From: Hevea brasiliensis
Lineage: Eukaryota > Streptophyta > Magnoliopsida > Malpighiales > Euphorbiaceae
DNA: 64,000 nt
Direction of reading: 5' to 3'
Assembly: GCF_030052815.1 (NCBI RefSeq)
Contig: NC_079496.1
Location: 78,667,652 to 78,731,651 of the forward strand
Under the pieces are notes generated by a model. That model saw only the letters and a list, made by a program, of their open reading frames with translations, ran no database searches and was not told the DNA's origin. Positions 23,864 to 36,139 of the stretch are shown here, piece after piece. The number at the start of each line of letters is the position of its first letter. The first letter of the stretch is position 1. Both the position numbers and the translations under genes were made by a program.

Positions 23864-24545
23864 TCAGCTCGTATGAAGAAGAAACTGCTGGTTTCTTTTG
23901 TTTTTTCTTTTTATCTCATTTTAAGTTTATTTTTATCTCTTTTTATTAGTTTGTCAAATGGTGATTGGATGGATGCATGTTAATGACATCATGTGATGTC
24001 ATAATTCCTAATTTCTTTCATTTTTCTTTTCTTTTCATTTCTACTTATTTCCAATTTAATTTTTAGCAATATTTATTCATATTTTAGATCATAATAATTA
24101 TTTACTTAACTGGACAAGTCGGCCAAAAATCATCTTTGAAGACGAAATGACCAAAATGCCCTTCGTTTGGCTTATTGAGCCAAAATCGTCTGTACCAATC
24201 GAAAAATTTTTCTAAATATTTTCTTGGCATTCTAATGCCATAGAAATCTCAATGACTCTTCTCTGGAGTCCCAATAATTATTTTATGAATTTTCTCCTGG
24301 GTTTAGGGCTTCTAGTTGCAAAGACCGCAGCTTCCCACTGGGTTACCCATTGCTAGGGCACCGGCTCATTTAACTTGATTGTATTTTATTTCAAAAATTT
24401 TTCCTAAATTTTTCTTATTATTATTTGAGTTATTTATGACTCCTCACTCTAGTCTAAATATTTTTCTAGACGTTCTAGCTGTCCAAACCGACACCGGTCA
24501 ACTGAACAGTAGAATGTGTGGAATTGCTACAGTGAGGGTGTTACA

Positions 24546-24730
24546 ACATGTATTTATAGTTATATTATAAATAGATAAATTTTAATTATTTCTATTATGG
24601 AATCTTTATTCAAAAGTTTGAGAGATAAAAGTAATAAAAATAAAATTTAAAATAGTTAATAAAAAATAAAAACATTACATTATTTTTATATATTAAAATT
24701 AAAAGAAATTATATTAAATTAAAATTATTA
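24546..24730. repeat. Tandem duplication, copy 2, right part
   Basis: It begins with the second acatg of A's target duplication and continues the unit interrupted at 3361. 'tttctattatggaatcttta' and 'aaagtttgagagataaaag' match copy 1 at about 3015-3062. Confidence 0.7.
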
Positions 24731-25544
24731 ATAGTCACGTGTATTATCACGAGCAATTTCTAAGTTTTACTATAAATTTAGCCTTTAACAGTATGTCTTA
24801 CATGCTATTAAAAATTTAAAACATGTTAATTATTAACAGTAAGTATTTAGAGATATGCATAAATCCTATAATCTAATGTTTTTAATAGCACTTTTATACT
24901 AATTTACAATACTGCTATGTATAATGTTACATCACTTATATTTCAATTACCATCACTTTAATCATGATGTTAAAAATTTAATTTAAAAACACTAGATTAG
25001 GATTTACTAATAATCAAAAAATTAATATTATATCATCCACTACTAAACTTCAATAGAATATTTAAATAATAAATTTGTCTATAATACTTCATTAGAATAA
25101 ACCAAAAATAAATTAAATTTGAAATACTAATTAATAGAAAAGTCGATTCTTATTATCATTAGAGGCAATGCTTCTTAAGTATGACAATTTAGAAGATTTA
25201 AATGTAAGCACTTTTCATAAAAGGAAAACATGGAGAATTCTGATTTGATTCAACTATCAAGAAATACTCTACAAATTGATGTAATAAACAATACATGGCA
25301 AATATAACAAAAAAATCAAGCAATATGATTAAAACTACAGTCATCAAGTAAATCTCTGTATTATCAATCTGTCATAACAAAATTCTTAGGCATAGCACAG
25401 TTGTTATCCTAGTTTTTTAATGATTTGAATAGATCCTAAGTCAATATGACTAAAACCTCTGCATGATCACTTTATTACAATAGAATTTTCATCAGCTTTA
25501 GTTCTCGTATTACAAATCAATATTGAAAAAAATAAAGCATATTG
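24731..25544. other. AT-rich DNA, nothing recognised
   Basis: About 0.8 kb of unassigned AT-rich DNA between the duplicated unit and the 5' LTR of G. No frame, repeat or boundary could be supported. The last five bases, tattg, would be the target duplication of G. The partner lies outside the window. Confidence 0.5.
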
Positions 25545-28544
25545 TGTAATACCTCTACGTTCACTAGTTCTATACATTGTACTGCTCCGGTGACCAGTGT
25601 CGGTCTGGACAATCAAGAGGCTTAGAACCATATCTAAGTCACCTAGAAAAGCCATGAATGAAAAATAACAACAACTAAATGAAGATGAAATACAAATAAG
25701 AAAAACAAAGCATAAAAGGTTAAATGAGCCAAGGCCACAGCGATGGGTGATCGTACTGGGAAGTGACTGCTAGGCCAGTCGCTGCTCTATTTTTGAGTGG
25801 GACCTTATGGCACTCCAGGCTTAAGAATTATTGTAAAGCTAATGGTAATGTGAAAACTACAGAAAAAAAAATAGAGAACAAGCTCAAATAATTAAATCAG
25901 GGTTCAGGAAGCAATATAGAGTTATTGGAAAAACGGATCAGACCGGTAAGGGGAATTTGGTCAATTCACCCTTAGAGGTGACTCTTGGCCTAAATGTTTA
26001 ATAAAATATAGGAAATTAAAATTATGAAAAACATATTAGAAATGAAGAGGTTAGTGGAAAAAAAAAAGAAAAGAAATTGAAATAAATAAATTATGATATC
26101 ATCAAATGAGATAAGCATGACCTAATTAATATCTAATTTTCAATTATGAAAATGTGGGAGGATAATTAACACATAAAAGGAGAAAAATTGAATTAAAAAT
26201 AAAATTACTCCCATTTCTTCTACCTTGGCTGGCTACCCTCTTTCTCACCTCCATTTTTTTATCAACTTCTCAGGCTCTCTTCTTTGAAAATTCTTCCACT
26301 AAATTCATAGCCCACTACTTGGAAACCATATAATTGATCTTGAATTGAAGATAGATAGAAGAAGAATTAAGAAATCTTGAAGGAGTTAGGCAATTGGAAG
26401 AAGAACAAGTAAGGTAAGTCTCTCTCTAACTTAAATTCCTTTTTAATTCAATTGATTGAAGCTTGTAAAGGAGAAATTACATGATAAGTTGAAAAGATTA
26501 TGCATGTAAAGGGAAATAAGAATTTTGACCAACTTAGTGGGAGATAGGGTTGATGAATTTGATGGGAACTAATAGAAATACATGTGAATTTGAACTTAGA
26601 TTAAGGAAAAAAATGTGTTTAATAAAGTGAAATTTACATGAATTGTGACAATTGAAAATTAGGGTTCTTGACATTAGGGTTTCATGCAAAGTTGGAGATT
26701 TTGGTGAATTGATGCCTAATTGACCTAATTGATACTTAAATTGGTCAAATGGTGTGGTTAGAAGTGTGAGTGAATGATTAAAATTGGAATTGAATTGTGA
26801 ATGTGTAAGGGTCAATTCTAGCAGCTTGACCTATGCCCATTCAAATGAGTATAACTGAAATTATGTTGCTCCAATTAGTGTGAGGCCAATTGGAGATGAA
26901 AATTAAAACCCAAAGCAACAATTTTCATGTTGAAACCTTGCCCTAAAATGGACCTTAAGTTAGTGTAAAATTTGGTTAAATTCGGATTAGGTACCCTGCC
27001 ACTGGACAAAACTAACCGTATGAATAGTACATGTTCAAATGGTCATAACTTGGTATAGAAAGGCCCAAATGACATGATTTTTATACCATTAGAAAGCTAT
27101 GACATAGTGATTCAAAAACGAAATTAAAGCTAAGACAGTAAGGAACAACTTTGAGGAAGGAAAGTTGGCCAAATTTTCACTGTAGAAGGTCCAATAGAAT
27201 AGTAGAATCAAGTGACCCAAACTGAAATTTTGGAAATTCACTTAGGGAGTTTGGAATTTCAATTGATAATCAATGCTAACAAAATTGTACTCTAAAATGT
27301 GGTATATAGGTGTAATTAGAACTAACATACCTATTACGGATGAAAAAGTCAATATTTTAACTTGAATAGTGAAGTGAATAGTGCCCACAAATACAACAAT
27401 TGCAAAGAACCCAAAAGTTATAAATCTTAGTGGATAAATTAAGTGTATAAAATTTAGTTGTTAAATTTATTAGTTAGAAATAAATTGAATAGATATTGAA
27501 ATACTCTAATTATGTGTTTGAGTGGGAAAGGAGCCCTCCAAGGAAGGAGGAGGAATTGAACCAAGATAAGCCTAGATAATAGGTTTGTGCACAACAATTA
27601 ACTTCTATTTAATTTTCAATTTGAATTTTTAATTGAATGATTTATGAAATTTATTTATGACTTCATGGATATCGAATAATTTTGGTTGACAAAGAATTTT
27701 ATGCTTTTAGCCCAAATTTTGGGAAATTAAATTGTATGTGAATTGATGGATATTTTGAGGTTTGAATAATTATGGAAATAGTTTGAAACCATAGTTTTCA
27801 TGACTATATGTTTGAATTCCTCACTAGCTTGCCTAGTGGGATGAATTTACTTTTGTATTCTCTCTTTGGCTGAAGTGTTGAGGTGTGTGCCAATTGAGGA
27901 CGAATTGAATGAGTACTTATATATTTGTGCTAGCTAGCCTTGGTATTCCTCATTAGCCTTTGGCTAGTGGGATGAATTGGATATTGGAGTCATGATTAAG
28001 TTGTGTGATTTTTCAAAATTTATTTTGTGATTATGGAATGAAATTTGGTTTTTTTAAGAAATTTTCTGGCTTTAGAAATAAAGCTTGATTCTATATGTGT
28101 TAATATTCAAATTGATTTACCTTGCAAAATTGTGATTAATTATTGTATAAATTATTATTTTCTTTAAGTTGTGCACCACTGGGTCTTTGGCTCAGCGATA
28201 GGTTGTTATTGCTGTCGCAGGTAAAGAGGTAGATAAGGCAGCAGAGTAGGCTGCTTGAGACTGAAGTGATCAGCATTTTGGATTTTTACTGGGTATATAG
28301 ACTATACGCTTGTAAATTTTTATTGTAATGTACATGTAACTGTGTATGTATGTAAATTTAGCTTGAGCAGTTGTATAGTAAAATTTGGAATTTATCTTTA
28401 ATCTGTGTAAATCTTTGAAATGTAAAACTGTTATTTTTATTTAATAAAATATTTAAGTTTCTTTTTATATTTGTCAAATAATGAATTGTTGAGATTGAGT
28501 TTGTTGAAAATTAAGTTGTGTTAATAATATTAGAGTTTGGGATT

Positions 28545-28630
<86 letters not shown>

Positions 28631-28924
28631 GAGTGTTTTCACAGGTTTTTGAAGAACTATTTTTCCAAATTATAAACGGCACTCTGTAGAATTTTTTATA
28701 AAAATTACGGAGATTTTGAATTAATTAAAAATTTTGATTATGACTTAACTTCAATTAAATGTTTTTAATACTTGTTCAAAATTACCCACCACTTTAAAAA
28801 GGAATGGAAATTGGTTTAAAATTCCTTGTAGTGTATTTAATGAGTTTTTGGTAGGCGAAGTTCGGTACTTCATTAGGTATACTACAGGTTCATGTTATGC
28901 ATTACAGAGGGGTAAGGTGTGACA
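25545..28924 (+). repeat. G 5' LTR
   Basis: About 3.38 kb, TGTAATACCTC to GGTAAGGTGTGACA. The start matches the 3' LTR at 49810 ('ttcactagttctatacattg'). It lacks about 180 bp present in the 3' LTR (51374-51553), the junction being at 27106-27108. It carries the conserved AGCGATGGGT block (about 25740), the CAATT hairpin (26869-26896) and the double hairpin (28170-28221). Confidence 0.92.
28549..28627. repeat. (TA)n microsatellite in G 5' LTR
   Basis: About 78 bases of uninterrupted TA dinucleotides. The length is likely unreliable in any assembly. Confidence 0.95.
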
Positions 28925-28932
28925 TGTTTTAG

Positions 28933-28946
28933 TAGTATCAGAGCCA
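28933..28946 (+). other. G primer binding site (initiator tRNA-Met)
   Basis: TAGTATCAGAGCCA, eight bases after the LTR end, matches the tRNA-iMet complement TGGTATCAGAGCC with one G to A change. The same spacing and sequence are seen in D and I. Confidence 0.85.
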
Positions 28947-29114
28947 GGTTTCAAAGCATGTTTTGACATGTGAATTTGAATATTTTTCTTGATAAGTACA
29001 ACTGCTCAATGTCATTGTTTGATACATACAGTGCATTACATTATGAATATGAACTAACGGAGGGAAATCTCCTTGTGTTGTTTATTCAGGAGGTAGAATA
29101 CCCTCTAACTAACG

Positions 29115-29452
29115 ATGGAAGAAGGGGATCACTCAGTTGAGCAATCAGTTGAAGCTGAGGCATAAGGGGAAGCTCTAGCTCTCAAAAATGTGAGTGGGTC
29201 AGCCGCTCCAGCTCCTCAAATGCCACAGTTTCTTGCTCAGTTTGCTCAGCAGTTGGCTGCACTATTTCAGCAAATAGCTGGAGGTATACCCACCCAAGTC
29301 CCAATTCAAACCCCAGCAGCACAACCACAACCTCCAGCCAGGCAGTATGACAAGTTGATCAAGTATGGTGCTATTGAATTCAAGGGTATAGTGGACCCAT
29401 TAGAAGTAGAGCAATGGTTAGAAAGAATGGAAAGAGTTTTTAAGAAGCTACA
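29115..29452 (+). pseudogene. G gag, first part (interrupted by element D)
   Basis: It starts with ATG at 29115 ('MEEGDHSVEQSVEAEA'), homologous to the gag starts of D (37309) and I (60499). A TAA at 29163-29165 stands where Gln is expected. After it a clean frame runs through a Gln/Pro-rich stretch ('FAQQLAALFQQI') to the capsid start ('LEVEQWLERMERVFKKLH'). D is inserted here after ctaca (29448-29452). The frame resumes at 41175. Confidence 0.88.
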
Positions 29453-32400
29453 TGTCACACCTTACCCCTCTGTAAGGCATAACATGATCCCGTAGTATAC
29501 CAAATGAATTACCAACTCCGTCTACTGATAACCCATTAAATACACTACAAGGGATTTTAAAAACTTTTCTTACTTCTTTTACAGTGGTGAGCACTATTTA
29601 CAGGTGTTAAAAACCTTTTTAAACTGAAGTGATCGAACAAACACATTTGAATTATTTGGAATTTCTGTAAAAATTTTGGCAGAGTGCCATTTGTATTTTG
29701 GATAAAACAGTTCTTTAGAAAACCTGTAAAAAGGCACTTCAAAATATTTTCAAATCTCAACTTCAACATATTTCTCAACACAACATATTTCTCAACTCAA
29801 ATCCACAGTAATTTTTCAAAGACTGAGATACAAGAAATATAATACAATTTTTATAAGTCAAAATAACTCATAATTTACTTTACAACTTCAATGTACAATT
29901 TTAATTTACAACTGCTCAAAACCAAAAACAATATATACATACAGTGGTTATACATTACAGTACAAAATGCAAAATGTGGTATACTCGTTATACCCGATAA
30001 TCTCTCGCTGAATGTACTAGCAGCCTAATCTGCTGCCCTGTCTGTCTGTCTACCTGCGACAGCAATAAAAAGAAAGCTATCGCTGAGACAATGTCTCAGT
30101 GGTGCACAACATTAACAAATTACAACTTTAAATCACAATTCATAAATCATTTAAATGATGGATACGTAAAATCATAGTTAAATTCAAGACAATGAATGTC
30201 AGAAGGAATTTAACACAATATCACAATAAATCTCAGAGATCAAAACATAGTTAACTTCAAAAGACAGTAAATGTCAATAAGGATTTAACTCCATTTCACA
30301 ATCTCATAATACAAATCAATAAATCACAAACAGCTTAATCATGTTCCAAAGTTCAATTCGTCCCAAAAGTCGATGACTAATGAGGAATAACATAGCTAGC
30401 TAGCAAAAATATGAGTACTCATCCAATTCGTCCTCATCAGGCACACACCTCAACACTTCAGCCAGAGAGGGAATTCAATTCGTCCCACTAGACAAGCTAG
30501 CGAGGAATACAATCAATATACATGATAGCTGTGATTTCAAATCATTTCCAATGCTTTTCAATTAATAAGTATCCATCAATATCATTCAAACAAATTTTCA
30601 TAGTTTCAAACCATTTACAATGCTTTTCAAGCAATAAATATCCATCAAATATCATTCCAACAATTTTTCACAGTTTCACAATTCAAAACAACAATATACA
30701 AATAGTCATAATTTATTTCAATTGAAAATAATTCAAAAGAAATAGCTATTGTGCACAAACCTCTGATAACTGTCTCCTGGTCTGGACTCAGTGCTTCCTT
30801 CCCTTTTCCTGAGTGTTTGCTAACTGAGAAACACAATTTGAAGTGTTTCAGTACTCAATTAAATTGTCTCTAACGATAATGCTTGATAAGTAATTCACTG
30901 AATGCTATTATTTGCTTAATCAACCTAATATATCGACCCTCGATGCATTCTGGTAAATTAGGTTTTAATGTTACTAACATGTTACATTCGATAGTCTTTT
31001 AGGGTTGGTACATGTTACAAAGTTCATTTCCGTATATACTGCATTTTCTTGCAATTTGCTGGATTCCGGGATACTAGTTTGACCTAGCCGGACGACCTAG
31101 TTCCCTCATACCAATTGGAGCCACACAATTAAAGTTATAGGCCTAAAACTCAAGCTGCCTTATTGCAATTCTTGCATACACATCAAGCATCACTTTTAAT
31201 ACTCACCAAACTTAACATTCAAACCAATTCTGGTTGTACCACAACCTAAACATAATTTAAAACATTTTATAGGTCATTTTGGCAGCTTAAAATTGCATTC
31301 AATGTGCACCAACAAGTGTAGAATTTGTCCAATTCAATTTACAACAATTCAATCACCAATTCATGCTCATTTACATGTCCCACTTCACACCACCATACAT
31401 ACACTCAAACTGCCATAACAACCAACACATTTTAACATCATTATTCCATAAACCAAGCATGAATTCCAGCATTCCTCAAGAGTTAGTAAACTGCCACAAT
31501 GGTACACTTACATTTCATTACTTTCCAAGCTTTAAATTTCATTTTACATTTACATATACTAAGTATACATTACTCAAACAATTTCCTACACAATATACAT
31601 TTAATCAATCATTTAATTCACTATTTACAAGCACAATTAAACTGCCTTCAAGGTGCTTCCATGGCTGCCAAAAGTGCACATTCCCATTCAACATCAAAAC
31701 TCAAAAATTTCTTCATAAATCAAACACCCATAATATCCTTACAAACTTTAACAAAGCAATAATCAAAAACTCAAACTTACCTATTATTGGGACTTGCTAA
31801 ATCTTTACTAAAACTTCTTAATATTGGTATCTACTTCTTCCTTGTGAAGTGGGGATCAAGATTAATGAAGGAGCTTTGGTGTTTGGAGGTGAAAATGGAG
31901 GAGGTTTGAAGCTTCACTCAAGTTTCGGCTATGGAGGTTTCCTAAGGTTTCATTTCGGTTTGGATGAAAGAAATGGAGAAGATGATGTTTAGTGGAAGTA
32001 CACCTGCCCATAAGATGTTAAATTAATTCCCATAGTGGTCCACTCACCTTAATTAAATCATATTATATGTTTTAATTGATAATTACTCCATTTACCCTCT
32101 ATTTTTGCTATTTACATTAGGTACCCCTAAATTAATTTTTCATTATATTTTCCAAGTGTAATATTATTTATTTTTAATGGACATTTAGGTCAAAAGACAA
32201 CTCGGGGTGTCAAATGACCACAATGCCCCTGTTCGGGTTGCATTCCTGATTTTTCGGTAACACCGGGTTTTGTCCATTTTTCAATTTCTCACTTTTCTTT
32301 GTACTAATTATTTAATTTTTCTTTTGATATTTCTGATGACATTTAAGTCCTAAAAATATTTTCCAGGGTTCCTCGCGGTCCAGGGCTAGTTAGTGGTCCA

Positions 32401-32631
32401 CGCCGTGACTTCCCGGTGCAGTCACCCATCGCTAGGGTTCTCGGCTCGTTTAACTTGGTTACATTTCTTTGCTATTATTTTTCCTTTGTTTTTCTTGTGT
32501 TTTCTTCTATTGTATTTCATTATTTTATGTCTTCTCATTCATAACGAAGTGTAGTTCTAGGCATCCTAGCTATCCAGACAACACTGGTCACTGGAACAGT
32601 ATTACGCACTACCGAACATAAGGGTGTTACA
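29453..32631 (-). repeat. D 3' LTR (left), with a 475-bp deletion
   Basis: 3179 bp against 3671 bp for the other LTR. Most of the difference is one deletion at 31107, corresponding to 39151-39625 of the right LTR, with CTC at both breakpoints. It removes the CAATTG hairpin's left arm. Confidence 0.93.
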
Positions 32632-32645
32632 ATTCTCCCCCCCTT
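32632..32645 (-). other. D polypurine tract
   Basis: The minus strand reads TTAAGGGGGGGAGAAT next to the LTR start TGTAACACC. It is the plus-strand primer of the element. Confidence 0.8.
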
Positions 32646-32677
32646 AAATAAATTTCGTCTTGAAATTTTACCTGGCA

Positions 32678-33409
32678 TTAGTCTCTGAATAGCTGTGGGT
32701 GCTATCTCCTCATATCCTCTTCACGTTCCCAAGTAGCTTCCTGGCCTGAATGATGGTTCCACAGCACTTTAACCAGGTGTATCTGTTTGTTCCTCAGCTG
32801 CTTCACCTCATAAGCCAGAATTTTTATGGGTTCTTCCTCATATGAGAGGTCTGGATTTACCTCAATCTCTTCAACTGATAGTACATGAGATGGGTCAGAT
32901 CTGTACCTCCTTAACATAGACACATGGAAGACATTGTGTATCCTTGCTAACTCTGGAGGTAATGCCAACCGATATGCCAAAGGACCCACTCTTTCCAGAA
33001 TCTCATATGGTCCAATGAAAGGAGGACTCAATTTCCCCTTTCTGCCAAATCTCATAATCCTCTTCCAAGGAGAAACTTTGAGGAATACCTTATCACCCAC
33101 TGCATATTCAATATCTCTTCTCTTCAGATCAACATAGGACTTATGACGGTCTGATGTAGCCTTGAGTCTATCTCTGATCAATCTGATCTTTTCCTCTGTC
33201 TGCTGAACAATTTCTGGCCCAATCATCTTCCTTTCACCTACTTCATCCCAACATAAGGGAGTTCTGCACTTTCTGCCATACAAAGCTTCATATGGAGGCA
33301 TCCCAATGCTTGATTGGTAGCTGTTGTTATAAGCAAACTCAATCAAAGGCAAGTGTGTATCCCAACTACCTTCAAACTCAATCACACAAGCCCGTAGCAT
33401 ATCCTCCAA
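32678..33409 (-). pseudogene. D integrase C-terminal half with chromodomain
   Basis: A 235-residue open frame. Residues 1-60 finish the integrase core ('[20 protein letters not shown]', '[13 protein letters not shown]'). Residues 100-175 are the GPY/F module ('GDKVFLKVSPW', 'KLSPPFIGPYEIL', 'IHNVFHVSMLRRY'). Residues 193-235 are a chromodomain ('EPIKILAYEVKQLRNK', 'VKVLWNHHSGQEATWE'), which in chromoviruses directs integration to heterochromatin. A TAG at about 32700, where CAG is expected, clips the last seven or so codons before the ancestral stop at 32678. The upstream half is in another frame because of a damaged patch at 33425-33475. Confidence 0.9.
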
Positions 33410-34016
33410 TATCTGAATAACCCTCTCGGGTGGCCATGCATGCGTGGGTGGAATCTTTGTCTTTGAAGTTCATTCTAGTTCCTAGGGCTCTCTGAAGACT
33501 ACCCCAGAATGTAGAAGTGAACCTAGGATCTCTGTCAGACACAATTGATACTGGCACTCCATGCAGTTTTACAATCTCATATATGTACAATTTGGCCAAT
33601 CTTTCCAGGCTATAGTCCATCCGCACTGGCAAAAAGTGAGCAGACTTGGTCAATCTGTCAACTATAACCCATACTGCATCATGACTACTCTGTGTCCTTG
33701 GAAGTCCTGTAACAAAATCCATAGTTATTCGTTCCCATTTCCACTCTGGTACTGACAAAGGATGTAACAAACCAGCTGGAACTTGATGTTCTGCCTTTAC
33801 TTGCTGACAAGTTAGGCATTTGGAAACAAATTCAGCTATATCTCTCTTCATACCCATCCACCAGTAATGCTTTTTCAGCCCTCTGTACATTTTAGTTCCA
33901 CCAGGGTGCATAGCAAATGGAGACTCATGTGCTTCCTTCATAATGATCTGTCTCAATTCCACATCACTAGGAACACACATTCTGCCCTGATGTAGCAATA
34001 AACCATCATCTTTCAC
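33410..34016 (-). pseudogene. D integrase N-terminal half (zinc domain and catalytic core)
   Basis: The open frame starts at 34016. The HHCC zinc domain shows '[18 protein letters not shown]' and '[11 protein letters not shown]'. The core has 'MDFVTGLP' with the first Asp and '[17 protein letters not shown]' with the second Asp. After 'ALGTRMNF' the frame departs from the family at exactly the segment where '[13 protein letters not shown]' (with the catalytic Glu) should be. That segment is dense in CAG/CTG, and only those positions differ from element I, so it may be a sequencing artefact. Overlaps the next frame at 33378-33409. Confidence 0.88.
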
Positions 34017-34051
34017 AGAAAATTCAGGTTTCTTGCCCTGCTGGACTTCCT

Positions 34052-36139
34052 TCAGTAGCTTCTAATATTTTTCATCACTCTGAGCAGCCATTCTGATCTG
34101 TCAATCAACATTGGCTGTACATGCCACGCAACTACTGTCTGTCCCTCATCATCAATCCCTAAACTGGCATGCTGTGCTTTCAATTCATATACCATAGACA
34201 AAGGAGAAACTCTGAGACTTGCCATAGTCTTGCGACTTAAGGCGTCAGCCACAACATTTGCTTTCCTTGGCTGATAGTCTATTAAACAATCATAGTCTTT
34301 AATGAGTTCTAACCATCTCCTCTGCCTCAAATTCAATTCCTTCTTGGTGCCCAAATACTTCAAGCTCTTGTGATCTGTGTAAATGTAGCATTTCTCCCCA
34401 TACAAATAGTGACTCCAGATCTTCAGAGCAAAAACAATAGCTGCTAGCTCCAGATCATGTGTAGGGTAGTTCCTCTCATGCGGTTTCAGATGGCGTGATG
34501 CATAAGCAATGACATTCCGATCTTGCATCAGTACACAACCTAACCCATTGTGGGAAGCATCACTATAAACTGTGTATTCTTTACCCAGAGTAGGTAAAGT
34601 GAGGACTGGAGCTTCAGTTAAACACCTCTTCAACTCATCAAAACTCTGCTGACATTTATTTGTCCACTGAAATTTCACATCTTTTCGAAGCAGCTTGGTC
34701 AGTGGAGAAGATAACATAGAAAATCCTTTCACAAACCGACGGTAATATCCAGCTAAACCCAGAAAACTGCGAATTTCTGTGATGTTCCTGGGCGGCTTCC
34801 AATTAAGGATAGCTTCTACCTTGCTGGAATCTACCTTGATCCCTTCAGCTGACACAACATGTCCCAAAAAGGAGATTTCTTTCAACCAAAATTCACACTT
34901 CGACAATTTGGCATATAGCTGTTTCTCCCTTAAAGTCTGCAGTACAATCCGTAGATGTCTGTCATGCTCCTCTCCATTCCTCGAATATATCAAAATGTCA
35001 TCAATAAACACCACCACAAATTGAACAAGATATGGTCTGAAGATAGTGTTCATCAGATCCATAAAAGCAGCTGGAGCATTTGTTAACCAGAATGGCATTA
35101 CTAGAAACTCATAGTGGCCATACCAAGTTCTGAAAGCAGTTTTTGGAATACTCTGCTTTTGCACCTTCAACTGATAATAACCAGATCGCAAATCAATTTT
35201 GGAGAATACAGCTGCACCCTTCAACTGGTCGAACAGATCATCTATGCGTGGCAATGGATATCTGTTCTTTATTGTCACCTTATTCAACTGCCGGTAATCT
35301 ATACATAAGCGGAGAGTACCATCCTTCTTCTTAACAAACAACACTGGCGCTCCCCAAGGTGACACACTAGGGTGGATGAAGCCCTTTTCAAGTAATTCTT
35401 GCAATTGTATCTTCAACTCCTTCAACTCTGCTGGTGCCATTCTGTATGGCGTTATGGAGATTAGATTCACACCAGGCATAACATTAATTTCAAACTGCAC
35501 TTCTCTTTCCGGAGGTAATCCTAGCAATTCATTAGGAAACACATATGGAAAGTCATGTACTGTAGGGATGTCCTTCAATGCTGGACTCCCCACTTGGGTG
35601 TCTACCACATGTGCCAAGTAGGCTTCACACCCCTTTCTGATCATTTTTCTGGCTAGTGCAGCCGAAATGATGTTTGATGGCAATAATTGCCTCTCCCCAC
35701 GTATTACCACATCACTGTACTGAGGGAGACCAAAAGTGACTGTCTTCAGCCTACAGTCAATCATGGCATGATGCCTAGCTAACCAATCCATGCCCAAGAT
35801 GATATCATAATCTCTGAAGGGCATTTCAATGAAATCAGACAGAAAAGTGTGTCCTTGGATCACCAAAGGACAATCTCTATACATTCTATTAACCCTGACC
35901 TCCTGTCCCAGCGGACTTGTTACTAGCACCTCAAAGTCCATTTGTGTACATGGAACAGTAATGCAATCAATGATGCTAACACTCACATAAGAATGGGCAG
36001 AACCCGGATCAAATAACACAAACACATCTTGATTAAAAGTTGAGAAGGTACCAGCCACAACATCAGTTGTCTCGGCCTCTTCTCTCTGTCTCATTGCATA
36101 GACTCTAACTGGAGCATTGTCTTGCTCTGAATGTTTCAC
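34052..36139 (-). CDS. D protease, reverse transcriptase and RNase H
   Basis: A 695-codon intact frame. The open frame extends upstream past the GTG at 36139 to about 36420 and includes the gag CCHC knuckle, so this is the downstream part of a gag-pol fusion. Protease: '[13 protein letters not shown]', Asp44 (Pro instead of the usual Ser/Thr after Asp). RT: '[20 protein letters not shown]' at about 278-297 and the catalytic FIDD at 378-381. The usual M-P-F-G-L-T-N-A-P reads W at residue 351 (codon TGG at 35087-35089; GGG in element I), which could impair the fingers/palm. RNase H: Asp527 ('[10 protein letters not shown]'), Glu564, Asp589 ('[10 protein letters not shown]'), Asp632 ('ADALSRK'). 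The last 12 residues and the stop come from a frameshift. The true frame continues toward integrase through a TAG (CAG expected) near 34063. Confidence 0.93.
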   Translation of the reverse strand: MKHSEQDNAPVRVYAMRQREEAETTDVVAGTFSTFNQDVFVLFDPGSAHSYVSVSIIDCITVPCTQMDFEVLVTSPLGQEVRVNRMYRDCPLVIQGHTFLSDFIEMPFRDYDIILGMDWLARHHAMIDCRLKTVTFGLPQYSDVVIRGERQLLPSNIISAALARKMIRKGCEAYLAHVVDTQVGSPALKDIPTVHDFPYVFPNELLGLPPEREVQFEINVMPGVNLISITPYRMAPAELKELKIQLQELLEKGFIHPSVSPWGAPVLFVKKKDGTLRLCIDYRQLNKVTIKNRYPLPRIDDLFDQLKGAAVFSKIDLRSGYYQLKVQKQSIPKTAFRTWYGHYEFLVMPFWLTNAPAAFMDLMNTIFRPYLVQFVVVFIDDILIYSRNGEEHDRHLRIVLQTLREKQLYAKLSKCEFWLKEISFLGHVVSAEGIKVDSSKVEAILNWKPPRNITEIRSFLGLAGYYRRFVKGFSMLSSPLTKLLRKDVKFQWTNKCQQSFDELKRCLTEAPVLTLPTLGKEYTVYSDASHNGLGCVLMQDRNVIAYASRHLKPHERNYPTHDLELAAIVFALKIWSHYLYGEKCYIYTDHKSLKYLGTKKELNLRQRRWLELIKDYDCLIDYQPRKANVVADALSRKTMASLRVSPLSMVYELKAQHASLGIDDEGQTVVAWHVQPMLIDRSEWLLRVMKNIRSY

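Larger units (their letters stand above)
3362..24545 (-). mobile_element. Element A: solo LTR (A/E/H family) split by three later insertions
   Basis: The left end TGTAACACTCC and right end GGGTGTTACA form the short inverted termini of an LTR. The flanking 5-bp duplication acatg (3357-3361 and 24546-24550) is perfect. Removing B, C and F with their duplications leaves about 4.1 kb, close to the 4.3 kb of solo LTR E, whose reverse complement matches A along its length: the start (24545 side), the GCATAAAGCC tandem repeats, the AAGC hairpin near 7760-7805 and the end (3362 side). No internal coding region of its own is present, so it is a solo LTR in minus orientation. Own segments: 3362-3727, 7514-8106, 11901-12187 and 21671-24545. 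Confidence 0.88.

Noticed and set aside
23756..23983. Frame with a long Ser-Leu run
   Set aside because: It is produced by the (CT)n microsatellite inside LTR A.
3362..24545. One giant 21-kb retroelement
   Set aside because: The interior holds three separate insertions with their own target duplications. Without them only about 4.1 kb of LTR remains.
25545..28924. Host gene or non-coding RNA inside the long LTRs
   Set aside because: All open frames in the LTRs are short and not shared as proteins between families. The conserved modules look like nucleic-acid structure, not coding.
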